A stretch of 19,215 nt of DNA, from positions 47,337-66,551 of the forward strand of contig DHLY01000104.1 of assembly GCA_002405525.1 (NCBI GenBank). Reading direction: 5' to 3'. How positions within the stretch are numbered: the stretch's first letter is position 1; every line of letters starts with the position of its first letter. Origin of the DNA: Proteobacteria bacterium UBA4656. Its GTDB lineage: Bacteria; Pseudomonadota; Gammaproteobacteria; Xanthomonadales; Ahniellaceae. This document shows positions 8,648 to 17,947 of this stretch, in pieces. The notes beneath the pieces are model-generated. The model was not told the DNA's origin and made no database searches. It was given only the letters and a program-made list of their open reading frames with translations. A program made the translations under genes and the position numbers.

Positions 8648-8672
8648 CTCCGCGGCAGCAGGGCGCATCATA
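8648..8672 (-). promoter_or_regulatory. Possible -10 box and ribosome binding site of the amidohydrolase gene
   Basis: On the minus strand TATGAT (8672-8667) matches the sigma-70 -10 consensus in 5 of 6 positions, and GGAG (8651-8648) is 6 bases ahead of the GTG at 8641. The two candidate ATG codons of the longer frame overlap this TATGAT. I see no good -35 hexamer, so the promoter part is tentative, while the ribosome site is well placed. Confidence 0.35.
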
Positions 8673-8698
8673 ACCGCGACAGCCGGCCCGCCCGGCCT

Positions 8699-9343
8699 CT
8701 ACTCTTGCAGTAGCGGCCTGCCGAGCGGTGGACCCCGCCCGGCCGCCCCGTCGCAGGCCGCGGCGAGCTGCACAGTCCCGACCCGACGCGACAGCGCTGC
8801 GAATTCGGGCGCCTGCACCGCGGCGAGCTCGAGCACGCCGCGCAGGAATCGCTCGAAGTGCCCGCCATCGTCCGCGGAGGGCCGAAGGTTGAGCCGGTTA
8901 CGGTAGGACGAGGCGATCGCGGACAGCAGGCGCTGGTCGATCTGCGTGCTGCCAGCCTGCAACTGGGCATCGGTATCGCGCCGCACCTCGGCCATCACCG
9001 CGACCAGGTCCTCCAGCGGTTGCGTGACCCGTTCAAGATCGCGGCCGATACGGCGCTGTGCGCCCTCGCTGAGCACGTGCAGATCGAGCAGCAAGCTCAC
9101 GTCGGCCGGCAGTTCGTAAAGCGCGGACCGCAGGGCGGCGGCGAGCCGGGAGATACCGTCGAGATCGGCAGCCACCTTGGGCGGCAATCGACCGTGTTCG
9201 CCGCGGGCGAGCACCATGAAGGCGGCGCAACAGGCCTCCAGGTCCTCCACGAGGCGGTAGGTCGCCGCGTCGTCGCGCCCGGCCAGCCGGAACAGAACGG
9301 CAAGGTCGCTACCGGCGAAGGCGAAGCGGGACGGTGCGTTCAA
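8699..9343 (-). CDS. Small helical protein of unknown function, coupled to GspE/PilB-type ATPase
   Basis: I do not recognise the family. The 214-residue product looks almost wholly helical and soluble. It has amphipathic segments (for example YRLVEDLEACCAAFMVLAR and IGRDLERVTQPLEDLVAVM), no signal peptide and no membrane segment. The frame extends to an ATG at 9358 that overlaps the stop of the upstream ATPase gene in an ATGA arrangement. However, a strong Shine-Dalgarno AGGGAGG (9355-9349) lies 5 bases before a TTG at 9343, so I take TTG 9343 as start; both choices imply translational coupling. The overlap suggests a protein made together with the ATPase, perhaps an adaptor or regulator, which is inference. 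The distance to the amidohydrolase start is 57 bases. Confidence that it is a real gene comes from the tight junction and the protein-like composition. Confidence 0.72.
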   Translation of the reverse strand: MNAPSRFAFAGSDLAVLFRLAGRDDAATYRLVEDLEACCAAFMVLARGEHGRLPPKVAADLDGISRLAAALRSALYELPADVSLLLDLHVLSEGAQRRIGRDLERVTQPLEDLVAVMAEVRRDTDAQLQAGSTQIDQRLLSAIASSYRNRLNLRPSADDGGHFERFLRGVLELAAVQAPEFAALSRRVGTVQLAAACDGAAGRGPPLGRPLLQE

Positions 9344-9348
9344 CGGAT

Positions 9349-9354
9349 CCTCCC

Positions 9355-9355
<1 letters not shown>
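9349..9355 (-). promoter_or_regulatory. Strong Shine-Dalgarno AGGGAGG overlapping the ATPase stop region
   Basis: AGGGAGG on the minus strand begins right at the end of the ATPase stop codon and stands 5 bases before TTG 9343. It lies downstream of the alternative ATG at 9358, so it cannot serve that ATG. It therefore favours TTG as the start of the small protein and points to ribosome re-initiation after the ATPase gene. Confidence 0.5.
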
Positions 9356-11484
<2,129 letters not shown>

Positions 11485-11576
11485 GGAACCCTCTTTGCCG
11501 GCCCGCGCGCAGGGCGCGGTCGGAGATCAGCGCCGGCGACGCGGCCCGCACGGAACCTGCGACCGGCCGGCAGCCG

Positions 11577-12476
11577 TCAGGCGGAGCACTGGAAGTACAA
11601 CACGTCGTTCTTGTTCGCCGCCACGGCCTGCCCGAGGCTGATGGTTCCGGACTTGCGCAACTGGGTTTCGTCGCGGTGCAGGCGCAGTTCGTCGTCGTCG
11701 GCCAGCTTGACCCAGGTGCCGTTGGTGCTGCGGTCGGAGATCATGAACCAGCCGCGCTTGTACTCGATCGTCGCGTGGTTGCGCGACACCCATTCAGCGT
11801 CGATCACCAGGCTGGAATTGATCTCGCGCCCGAGCGTGAACGGCTGCGAGGTGGCATCGAGTTCGAACACCCGGTCGCGATAGCGCAGGGTGAGCTTGGC
11901 TCCGCCCTGCCCGGGAAGGCTGTCGAGCCGGATCGCGCGCTGCACGGTGGTGACGTTCGACAGATCCTCCTGCCACTGCACGTCGACGATCTCGATCGGG
12001 TGCTGCTTTCCGCTGACCCGCGCGGTGCCCAGCGCGCGCGAGCGCACCACCCCGGGATTGACGCCGGCGACCGTGGACGCGGTGGTGACGATCTGCTCGC
12101 GTCGGGCGAGTTGCTCCATCCGGGCGGCGGTGTTGACCGCATCACCGTAGACGTCGTTCTCCTCGATCAGGGTGTCGCCATGGTGGAGTCCCACCCGGAT
12201 CGCGAGGTTGTCCTTGACGAACACCGGGTCGTGGGCGACCCGCTTCTGCATGTCGGTGGCGGCGAGCAGGCCGTTGAGCGCCGCCGGAAAGGTGCACATC
12301 ACCGAATCGCCGATGGTCTTGATCACCCTGCCGCCATGACGGCCCGCGACCTCGCCCAGCGCGGCCAGCACCGCAGCGACGATGCGCCGTGCCTCCACGT
12401 CGCCGCGCAGTTCGAACAGCTTGGTGCTGCCGCTGACGTCGGCGAACAGGATGGTGGTGGGCTGGGTGACCGCCAT
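11577..12476 (-). CDS. Class III adenylyl cyclase with C-terminal FHA domain
   Basis: The product is a soluble 299-residue signalling protein. The N-terminal class III cyclase domain (about 5-165) has all expected catalytic residues: metal-binding Asp13 (FADVSGST) and Asp57 (KTIGD), adenine-selecting Lys53 and Asp108, and the transition-state pair Asn115 and Arg119 (NTAAR). The spacing Asp108-Asn115-Arg119 equals that of mammalian adenylyl cyclase (1018-1025-1029), so ATP rather than GTP is the likely substrate. After a short linker, an FHA domain (about 193-290) shows GRE (216-218), SRNH (231-234) and TNGTW (251-255), the residues that bind phosphothreonine. Cyclase activity may thus be guided by Ser/Thr kinase signalling; no kinase gene is in the window. 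ATG 12476 starts just before the first catalytic motif and has GGAG close upstream. The gap to the ATPase gene is 92 bases, so co-transcription is plausible. Confidence 0.9.
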   Translation of the reverse strand: MAVTQPTTILFADVSGSTKLFELRGDVEARRIVAAVLAALGEVAGRHGGRVIKTIGDSVMCTFPAALNGLLAATDMQKRVAHDPVFVKDNLAIRVGLHHGDTLIEENDVYGDAVNTAARMEQLARREQIVTTASTVAGVNPGVVRSRALGTARVSGKQHPIEIVDVQWQEDLSNVTTVQRAIRLDSLPGQGGAKLTLRYRDRVFELDATSQPFTLGREINSSLVIDAEWVSRNHATIEYKRGWFMISDRSTNGTWVKLADDDELRLHRDETQLRKSGTISLGQAVAANKNDVLYFQCSA

Positions 12477-12537
12477 GGCTCCGCGATGATAGGGTATTCC
12501 CCCCGGCGGCTCCACCAGCGGGGGCAGGGGCGATCGC

Positions 12538-14811
12538 TCAGCGGCGCAGCAGGGCTTGCGCCGCCGCCAGAACGGCGGCATCCGAGGGCAACACGAGGCT
12601 CGCCGCCCCCGCCAGGGGGGTGTAGGAGTCCTCGCCGACGACCCGCGCGAGGGGCTTGACGGCGTGCCCGCCCTCGACGATCGCCGTGAGGATGCCCTCC
12701 CCCACCCCGGCACTGCGTCGCCCCTCGTCGACCACCAGGATCCGGGCGCAAGCGCCCGCGTGACGGGCGACGAGGTCTGCGTTCAGCGGCACCAGCCAGC
12801 GCAGGTCGAGCACCCGGCACTGCGCCAGCCCCCGCGACGCGAGCGACTTCGCGGCGCGCAGCGCCATCGGCACGCCGTTGCCGAAGGTGACGAACAACAG
12901 ATCCGTGCCGTCGCCGTAGACCCGGCCCTCGCCCAGCGGCATCACCTCGCCGGGCTTCGGGTAGCCCGCAAGCCATCCGCCATCGCCCGCCTCGTGCAGG
13001 TCCTTGGTCATGTACAGCGCGATGGGCTCGAGGAGGATGCTGACGCGGCCGTCGACCTTGGCCAGCGCGGTCAGCGTGCGCAGCATCAGGGCCGCATCGT
13101 CGCCGCGCGAGGGGCACCCCACCACCAGGCCCGGGATGTCGCGCAGCGCGGCGATGCCGTTGTCGTTGTGGAAATGGCCGCCGAAGCCCTTCTGGTAGCC
13201 GAGTCCCGCCATCCGCACCACCATCGGGTTGCGGTACTGGTCGTTGGAGAAGAACTGCAGCGAGCAGGCCTCGCCGCGGATCTGGTCGCAGGCGTTGTGG
13301 AAATAGGCCAGGTACTGGATCTCGGGGATCGGCAGCATCCCCATGTTGGCGTAGCCCTGCGCGAGCCCGAGGATGGTCTGCTCGTCGAGCAGGGTGTTGA
13401 ACACGCGGCTGCCCTTGAAAGCCTTGTAGAGGCCTTTGGTCACCGTGTAGACGCCGCCCTTCTGCGCCACGTCCTCGCCGAACAGCAGGGCCTCGGGGTA
13501 CTTGGCCATCAGGTCGAACAGCGCGGCGTTGATCTGCAGCGCGAGGTGGCGCGGCGGCAGGTTCTCCGGCAGGTTCTTCTCGCCACCGAACACGCGCGCC
13601 CGCTCGTCGCCGTAGTCGGCGCGCGCGGCCTCGGCGGCCACCGCCGCGGGCGTGTACGGCGCCAGCGGCTTCATCACCTCGGCGGCATCGGCCAGTTTCG
13701 GCCGGCGGTCGGCCTCGATCGCGGCGGCCATGCAGCGCGCGCGGATCGCCTCGTACTGCGCGAGCAGCGCGTCGGGCGTGGACAGCCCGGTGGACAGCGC
13801 GATGTCGGCGCTGCGCAGCAGCGGATCGTGGGCTTCGGCGGCGAGCAGTTCGTGCAGCGGGCGGTACTCGACCTCGAAGTCGGTGCCGGCGTGGCCCATC
13901 AGGCGCGCGGTGCCGAGATGCAGGAAGGTCGGGCGGCGCGTGCGGCGGCAGTGTTCGACCGCGGCCAGCACTTGGCCGTAGCCGGCCGCGAGATCGAGCC
14001 CGTCGGCATAGAAATAATCGAGGTCGCGGCGACCGGAGAACGAGGCCGCGATCCATCCCGAGGGCGTCTTGACCGAGATCCCGATGCCGTTGTCCTCGCA
14101 CACGAACAGCACCGGCGCGGGGATGCCCTGGTAGGCGGTCCACTGCGCGGCATTGAACGCGCCCTGCGCGGTCGAATGGTTGGCTGAGGCGTCGCCGAAG
14201 GTGCAGATCGCGATGCTGTCGGCCGGCACCGGCAGGGGCCGGTTCAGCCGTCGCGCGGCCTCGATGGCGATCGCGGTGCCTAGCGCCTTGGGCGGATGCG
14301 AGCCGATCGTCGAAGTCTGCGGCAGCACCCACAGGGGCTTGGAACCCCACACCTTGTGGCGGCCACCCGACGCCGGGTCTTCCTTGCTGGCCGCGAACGA
14401 CAGCGCGGAGTCCAGCACAGGGTCCATGCCGGGCAGCTTTCGGAAGCGTTCGGCCATGAAGCCGCCGCTGCGGTAGTGCAGGAACGCCGGATCGGTGTGG
14501 CGCGCCGCGCGCGCCACCATCGCGTTGCCCTCGTGGCCGGAGGATCCGATCGTGTAGAACACCTTGTTCTGCACGCGCAGCACGCGCGCCATCAGGTCCA
14601 GATGGCGGCTGATCAGCTGCGACTCGAACAGCTCGAGGAACCCGCGCGCGTCCAGCACGCTGCCGGCAAGCACCGGCTGATCCGACCGGGGCGTCGGCTG
14701 CGAGCGGCCCGGATGCGTGCGAACGAAGTCCTGAAAATTGAGGTCCACCACCTCGGCGCGATTGACCTGGCGGGCGCGGGCGGAGGGCGTCGGGGCGGGC
14801 TGTGCGGCCAT
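12538..14811 (-). CDS. Fused alpha-beta E1 component of a 2-oxoacid dehydrogenase (thiamine diphosphate enzyme)
   Basis: The 757-residue protein joins both E1 subunits of a branched-chain or related 2-oxoacid dehydrogenase in one chain. The alpha half (about 50-370) carries the thiamine diphosphate motif as FGDASAN (206-211) to CEDNGIGIS (238-246); the usual GDG is GDA here. The beta half (about 420-757) has LLFGEDVA (442-449) with the catalytic-type Glu446, LLDEQTI and the transketolase C-terminal fold (LFVTFGNGVPMALRAA). Such enzymes decarboxylate a 2-oxoacid and pass the acyl group to an E2 lipoyl protein in the cytoplasm. No E2 or E3 gene is in the window, so the partner and the substrate (branched-chain oxoacids, pyruvate or other) are unknown. 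The start is uncertain among ATG 14811, 14841 and 14868; none has a clear ribosome site, and I use 14811. The gap to the cyclase gene is 61 bases. Confidence 0.87.
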   Translation of the reverse strand: MAAQPAPTPSARARQVNRAEVVDLNFQDFVRTHPGRSQPTPRSDQPVLAGSVLDARGFLELFESQLISRHLDLMARVLRVQNKVFYTIGSSGHEGNAMVARAARHTDPAFLHYRSGGFMAERFRKLPGMDPVLDSALSFAASKEDPASGGRHKVWGSKPLWVLPQTSTIGSHPPKALGTAIAIEAARRLNRPLPVPADSIAICTFGDASANHSTAQGAFNAAQWTAYQGIPAPVLFVCEDNGIGISVKTPSGWIAASFSGRRDLDYFYADGLDLAAGYGQVLAAVEHCRRTRRPTFLHLGTARLMGHAGTDFEVEYRPLHELLAAEAHDPLLRSADIALSTGLSTPDALLAQYEAIRARCMAAAIEADRRPKLADAAEVMKPLAPYTPAAVAAEAARADYGDERARVFGGEKNLPENLPPRHLALQINAALFDLMAKYPEALLFGEDVAQKGGVYTVTKGLYKAFKGSRVFNTLLDEQTILGLAQGYANMGMLPIPEIQYLAYFHNACDQIRGEACSLQFFSNDQYRNPMVVRMAGLGYQKGFGGHFHNDNGIAALRDIPGLVVGCPSRGDDAALMLRTLTALAKVDGRVSILLEPIALYMTKDLHEAGDGGWLAGYPKPGEVMPLGEGRVYGDGTDLLFVTFGNGVPMALRAAKSLASRGLAQCRVLDLRWLVPLNADLVARHAGACARILVVDEGRRSAGVGEGILTAIVEGGHAVKPLARVVGEDSYTPLAGAASLVLPSDAAVLAAAQALLRR

Positions 14812-14966
14812 GGGCGTGGTAGCGGCGTGAAGGCCCGGCATTGTAGGGCGCGCGACCCACGCGGTCATGCCGCGACGGGCCGCCGGGACTGCGCCGCGCG
14901 GGCCGCAGTCACCGGACAACCGCAGCGCCGGATGCCGATAGTGGCGGGGTGCTTCCTGGTACCCCG

Positions 14967-16370
14967 TCAGTCGAAGACCTTGCCGGGGTTGAGAATGCCC
15001 CGCGGATCCAGGGCCTGCTTGATGCCGCGCATGATCTCGACCTCGGCGGCACTGCGGGTGCCGAGCAGATGGCCCTTCTTGACTAGCCCGATGCCGTGTT
15101 CGGCCGAGATGCTGCCGCCGAAGCGGGCCAGCGTGTGTGACAACTGGCTGGTCACGTGCTCGCACTGGGCGATGAAGCCGGCCTCGTCCAGCCCGGCTGG
15201 CTTGAGCACGTTGATGTGCAGGTTGCCGTCGCCGATGTGGCCGAACCAGACCACGTCGACCCCCGGATACTCGCGCGCGAAAATTGCCTGCATCGCATCC
15301 ATGAAGCCCGGGATCGCGCCGACCCGCACCGAGATGTCGTTCTTGTAGGGCCTGTACGGGGCGAGGCTTTCGGTGATGCCCTCGCGCAGCCGCCACAGTG
15401 CGCGCGACTGCGCCTCGCTGCGGCTGATCACGCCATCCACCACCCAGCCGCGCTCGGCGCAGTGCTCGAACACCGCCAGCGCTTGCGCCTCCTGCGCCTC
15501 GTCGACGCAGTCGAACTCGGTGATGACATAGAACGGCGCCTCGCTGTCGAACGGACGCTGCGCGCCGTGCGCGAGCACGTGGTGCAGCGCGCGGTCGGTG
15601 AAGAACTCGAAGGCACCCAGCGCCAGCCGCGCACGGCAGGCGTCGAACACCTGCATCAGCGCCTCCATCGCGGGCAGCGCGAAGACCATCACGTTCTGCC
15701 GCGGTGGCGGGTCGGTCAGGCGCAGCATCGCCTCGACCACGATGCCGAGCGTGCCCTCGGAACCGATCGCGAGGTGGCGCAGGTCGTAGCCGCTGGAATT
15801 CTTGGTCAGCCCGCGGTTGAGGTCCAGCAACTCGCCGCGGCCATCGACCAGTTTCAACCCCGCCACCCACTCGCGCGTATTGCCGTAGCGGATCACGCGG
15901 ATGCCGCCGGCATTGGTCGCGATGTTGCCGCCGATCGAACACGAGCCGCGCGAGCCGAAGTCGACCGGATAACACAGACCCTGTTCGGCGGCGGCGCGCT
16001 GCACGACCTCCAGCGCGATGCCGGGCTGCACGGTGAGGGTACGGTCGATCGGATCGAAAGCGAGCACCCGGTTCATCCGTTCGAGGCTCAGCACCAGTTC
16101 GCCGCGCGCCGCCACCGCGCCGCCGGACAGGCCGGTGCGTCCACCCGACGGCACCAGGGCGACGCCGCGCGCGGCCGCCCAGCGCACGATCGCCTGCACC
16201 TGCTCGACCGACGCCGGCAGCGCGATCGCCAGTGGCGCCGGCGTCCAGCGGCGGGTCCAGTCCCGGCCATAGTGCTCGAGGTCGGCCGGGGCGGTCTTGA
16301 GCAACAGGTCCGGCTGCAGCCGGGCCAGCTCGGCGAGCATTCCTTCGGGCGGAGACATCGCGGCGTTCAT
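14967..16370 (-). CDS. FAD-linked D-2-hydroxyglutarate dehydrogenase (GlcD/D-lactate dehydrogenase family)
   Basis: The 467-residue flavoenzyme belongs to the VAO/PCMH fold family. The FAD-binding part shows PSGGRTGLSGGA (74-85), the glycine-rich SCSIGGNIATNAGG (143-156) and YGNTREWV (162-169). The C-terminal FAD-oxidase cap has the metal and substrate histidines in GHIGDGNLH and in AEHGIG, and the usual end ALDPRGILNPGKVFD. Length and motifs fit bacterial D-2-hydroxyglutarate dehydrogenase; D-lactate dehydrogenase or a glycolate oxidase subunit are the alternatives. The divergent neighbour serA decides the preference. In Pseudomonas this enzyme recycles the D-2-hydroxyglutarate that SerA makes from 2-oxoglutarate and passes electrons to electron-transfer flavoprotein, pulling serine synthesis forward. 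Start candidates are ATG 16370, ATG 16358 and GTG 16409; no ribosome site settles it, and 16370 gives the family length. Confidence 0.85.
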   Translation of the reverse strand: MNAAMSPPEGMLAELARLQPDLLLKTAPADLEHYGRDWTRRWTPAPLAIALPASVEQVQAIVRWAAARGVALVPSGGRTGLSGGAVAARGELVLSLERMNRVLAFDPIDRTLTVQPGIALEVVQRAAAEQGLCYPVDFGSRGSCSIGGNIATNAGGIRVIRYGNTREWVAGLKLVDGRGELLDLNRGLTKNSSGYDLRHLAIGSEGTLGIVVEAMLRLTDPPPRQNVMVFALPAMEALMQVFDACRARLALGAFEFFTDRALHHVLAHGAQRPFDSEAPFYVITEFDCVDEAQEAQALAVFEHCAERGWVVDGVISRSEAQSRALWRLREGITESLAPYRPYKNDISVRVGAIPGFMDAMQAIFAREYPGVDVVWFGHIGDGNLHINVLKPAGLDEAGFIAQCEHVTSQLSHTLARFGGSISAEHGIGLVKKGHLLGTRSAAEVEIMRGIKQALDPRGILNPGKVFD

Positions 16371-16509
16371 CGGCCGGCAAGGGTGCCAGCGGCGGCACCG
16401 GGCGTCCACTGCTGCATCGCCGCATGGGGCGGCGCTTCTGGCATAGTCATGGGCCCTTCACGCGCCCTGCCGGCATCCGGCAGCGGCCTTGCGCCAGCCA
16501 ATCCAGTCC
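16371..16509. promoter_or_regulatory. Divergent promoter region between the D-2-hydroxyglutarate dehydrogenase gene and serA
   Basis: These 139 bases must hold the start signals of both divergent genes if each is transcribed on its own. On the plus strand CATAGT (16442-16447) could be a -10 for serA, but there is no good -35. No Shine-Dalgarno sequence is obvious before the serA ATG. I see no clear palindromic operator. Confidence 0.4.
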
Positions 16510-17745
16510 ATGAAGAAAACCTCGTTCCCGAAACAGGACATCCGCGTCCTCCTGCTGGAGGGCATCAGCCGGAGCGCGGTGCAGACCTTCGAGGCCGCCG
16601 GCTACACCCAGATCGAACTGCACGACAAGGCCCTGCCCGAGGACGAACTCAAGCGCCGCATCGCCGAGGCGCACCTGGTCGGCATCCGCTCCCGCACCCA
16701 GTTGACTGCCGAGGTGCTGGCGCAGGCCAAGCGCCTGATCGCGGTCGGCTGCTTCTGTATCGGCACCAACCAGGTCGACCTCGCGGCCGCGCAGGCGCAG
16801 GGCGTGCCGGTCTTCAACGCGCCCTATTCCAACACGCGCAGCGTCGCCGAACTGGTGGTCGCCGAGACCATCCTGCTGCTGCGACGGATCCCGCAGAAGA
16901 ACGCCGAATGCCATCGCGGCGGCTGGTCGAAGTCGGCCGCGGGCAGCTTCGAGGTGCGCGGCAAGGTGCTCGGCGTGGTCGGCTACGGGCATATCGGCAC
17001 GCAGGTGGGCCTGCTGGCCGAAGGCCTCGGCATGCAGGTGATCTTCCACGACGTCGAGACCAAGCTCGCGCTCGGCAACGCGCGCGCTGCGGCCAGCCTC
17101 GACGACCTGCTGGCGCGCGCCGACGTGGTCAGCCTGCACGTGCCGGAGACCCCGGCCACACGGATGATGATCGGCGCGGCGCAGTTCGCGCGCATGAAGA
17201 AGGGCGCGGTGTTCCTGAATGCCGCGCGCGGCACCGTGGTCGACATCGACGCGCTGGCCGAGGCGCTGCGGTCCGGCCACCTCGCCGGCGCGGCGGTCGA
17301 CGTGTTCCCGGTCGAGCCGCAGGCCAACAACGAGCCCTTCCAGTCGCCGCTGATCGGCATGGACAACGTGATCCTGACCCCGCACGTGGCCGGCAGCACG
17401 CTGGAGGCGCAGGACAACATCGGCATCGAGGTCGCCGCCAAGCTGGTGCGCTACAGCGACAACGGCTCGACCCTGTCGGCGGTCAATTTCCCCGAGGCCA
17501 CCCTGCCCGGCCACCCGACCAGCCACCGCCTGCTGCACATCCACCGCAACGTGCCGGGCATGCTGTCGCGGGTCAACGAGATCTTCTCGCGCGAGAACAT
17601 CAACATCGACGGCCAGTTCCTGCAGACCAATCCGCAGATCGGCTACGTGGTGGTGGACGTGTCCACCACCGAAGCGCAGACCGCCGCACTCAAGGACGCC
17701 CTCGCCGCGATCCCCGGCACCTTGCGCACGCGCGTGCTGTACTGA
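16510..17745 (+). CDS. serA: D-3-phosphoglycerate dehydrogenase with ACT domain
   Basis: The enzyme makes the first committed step of serine synthesis, oxidising 3-phosphoglycerate with NAD in the cytoplasm; E. coli SerA also reduces 2-oxoglutarate to D-2-hydroxyglutarate. The 411 residues align with E. coli SerA (410). The dinucleotide motif is GYGHIG (158-163), and the catalytic residues are Arg240 (NAARGTVV), Glu269 (FPVEP) and His292 (TPHVAGST), at the same numbers as in E. coli. The C-terminal ACT domain (about 339-411) keeps His345, Asn347 and Asn365, equivalent to the E. coli serine-binding His344, Asn346 and Asn364, so feedback inhibition by L-serine is predicted. ATG 16510 gives the family start MKKTSFPKQDIRVLLLEG; a TTG at 16489 is less likely. 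It is divergent from the D-2-hydroxyglutarate dehydrogenase gene and followed by a GC-rich hairpin. Confidence 0.95.
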   Translation: MKKTSFPKQDIRVLLLEGISRSAVQTFEAAGYTQIELHDKALPEDELKRRIAEAHLVGIRSRTQLTAEVLAQAKRLIAVGCFCIGTNQVDLAAAQAQGVPVFNAPYSNTRSVAELVVAETILLLRRIPQKNAECHRGGWSKSAAGSFEVRGKVLGVVGYGHIGTQVGLLAEGLGMQVIFHDVETKLALGNARAAASLDDLLARADVVSLHVPETPATRMMIGAAQFARMKKGAVFLNAARGTVVDIDALAEALRSGHLAGAAVDVFPVEPQANNEPFQSPLIGMDNVILTPHVAGSTLEAQDNIGIEVAAKLVRYSDNGSTLSAVNFPEATLPGHPTSHRLLHIHRNVPGMLSRVNEIFSRENINIDGQFLQTNPQIGYVVVDVSTTEAQTAALKDALAAIPGTLRTRVLY

Positions 17746-17751
17746 GGCCCG

Positions 17752-17776
17752 GGCGGGCCCCGGCCCGCCGTCCCTT
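17752..17776 (+). terminator. Probable GC-rich hairpin terminator after serA
   Basis: GGCGGGCC (17752-17759) and GGCCCGCC (17762-17769) form a perfect inverted repeat 6 bases after the serA stop. GTCCCTT follows. The innermost pairs must open to make a loop, leaving about 7 base pairs. The T-run is short and interrupted, so termination strength is uncertain. Confidence 0.45.
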
Positions 17777-17820
17777 GCATCGGCAAACGCGCTCCCACGA
17801 CGACCGGCGCTCGGGCGGGC

Positions 17821-17860
17821 CGATGGTGGCCGGCGCGGATTGAGGTGAAGCCGGCCATCG
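17821..17860. repeat. Inverted repeat with 15-base spacer between serA and the MFS gene
   Basis: The arm CGATGGTGGCCGGC (17821-17834) can pair with GCCGGCCATCG (17850-17860), giving 11 base pairs with a 3-base bulge. It lies 87 bases before the MFS gene start and well after the serA hairpin. It could be an operator, a second terminator or chance in GC-rich DNA. The rest of 17746-17947 holds no gene. Confidence 0.3.
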
Positions 17861-17947
17861 CCGGGGGCGCGGCGCCCGCCGTCTTCGCCGGGCGTTCCGG
17901 TCGGCGCCGCGATCGGCTACGGTTCGGTCTGCAACGGACGACGCACG

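Noticed and set aside
11485..11576. Possible extra gene or riboswitch between the cyclase and ATPase genes
   Set aside because: It is only 92 bases, with no coding frame and no recognisable conserved RNA structure.
12538..16425. Single 1295-codon minus-strand frame that seems to fuse another protein to the E1 enzyme
   Set aside because: The part before about 14868 is an out-of-frame shadow of the D-2-hydroxyglutarate dehydrogenase gene; the true E1 starts at 14811-14868.
15156..17843. Very long plus-strand open frame (895 codons) across the D-2-hydroxyglutarate dehydrogenase gene and serA
   Set aside because: It is antisense to one proven gene and out of frame with serA. Its composition is low-complexity Arg/Ala/Gly/His as expected from GC-rich shadow frames.
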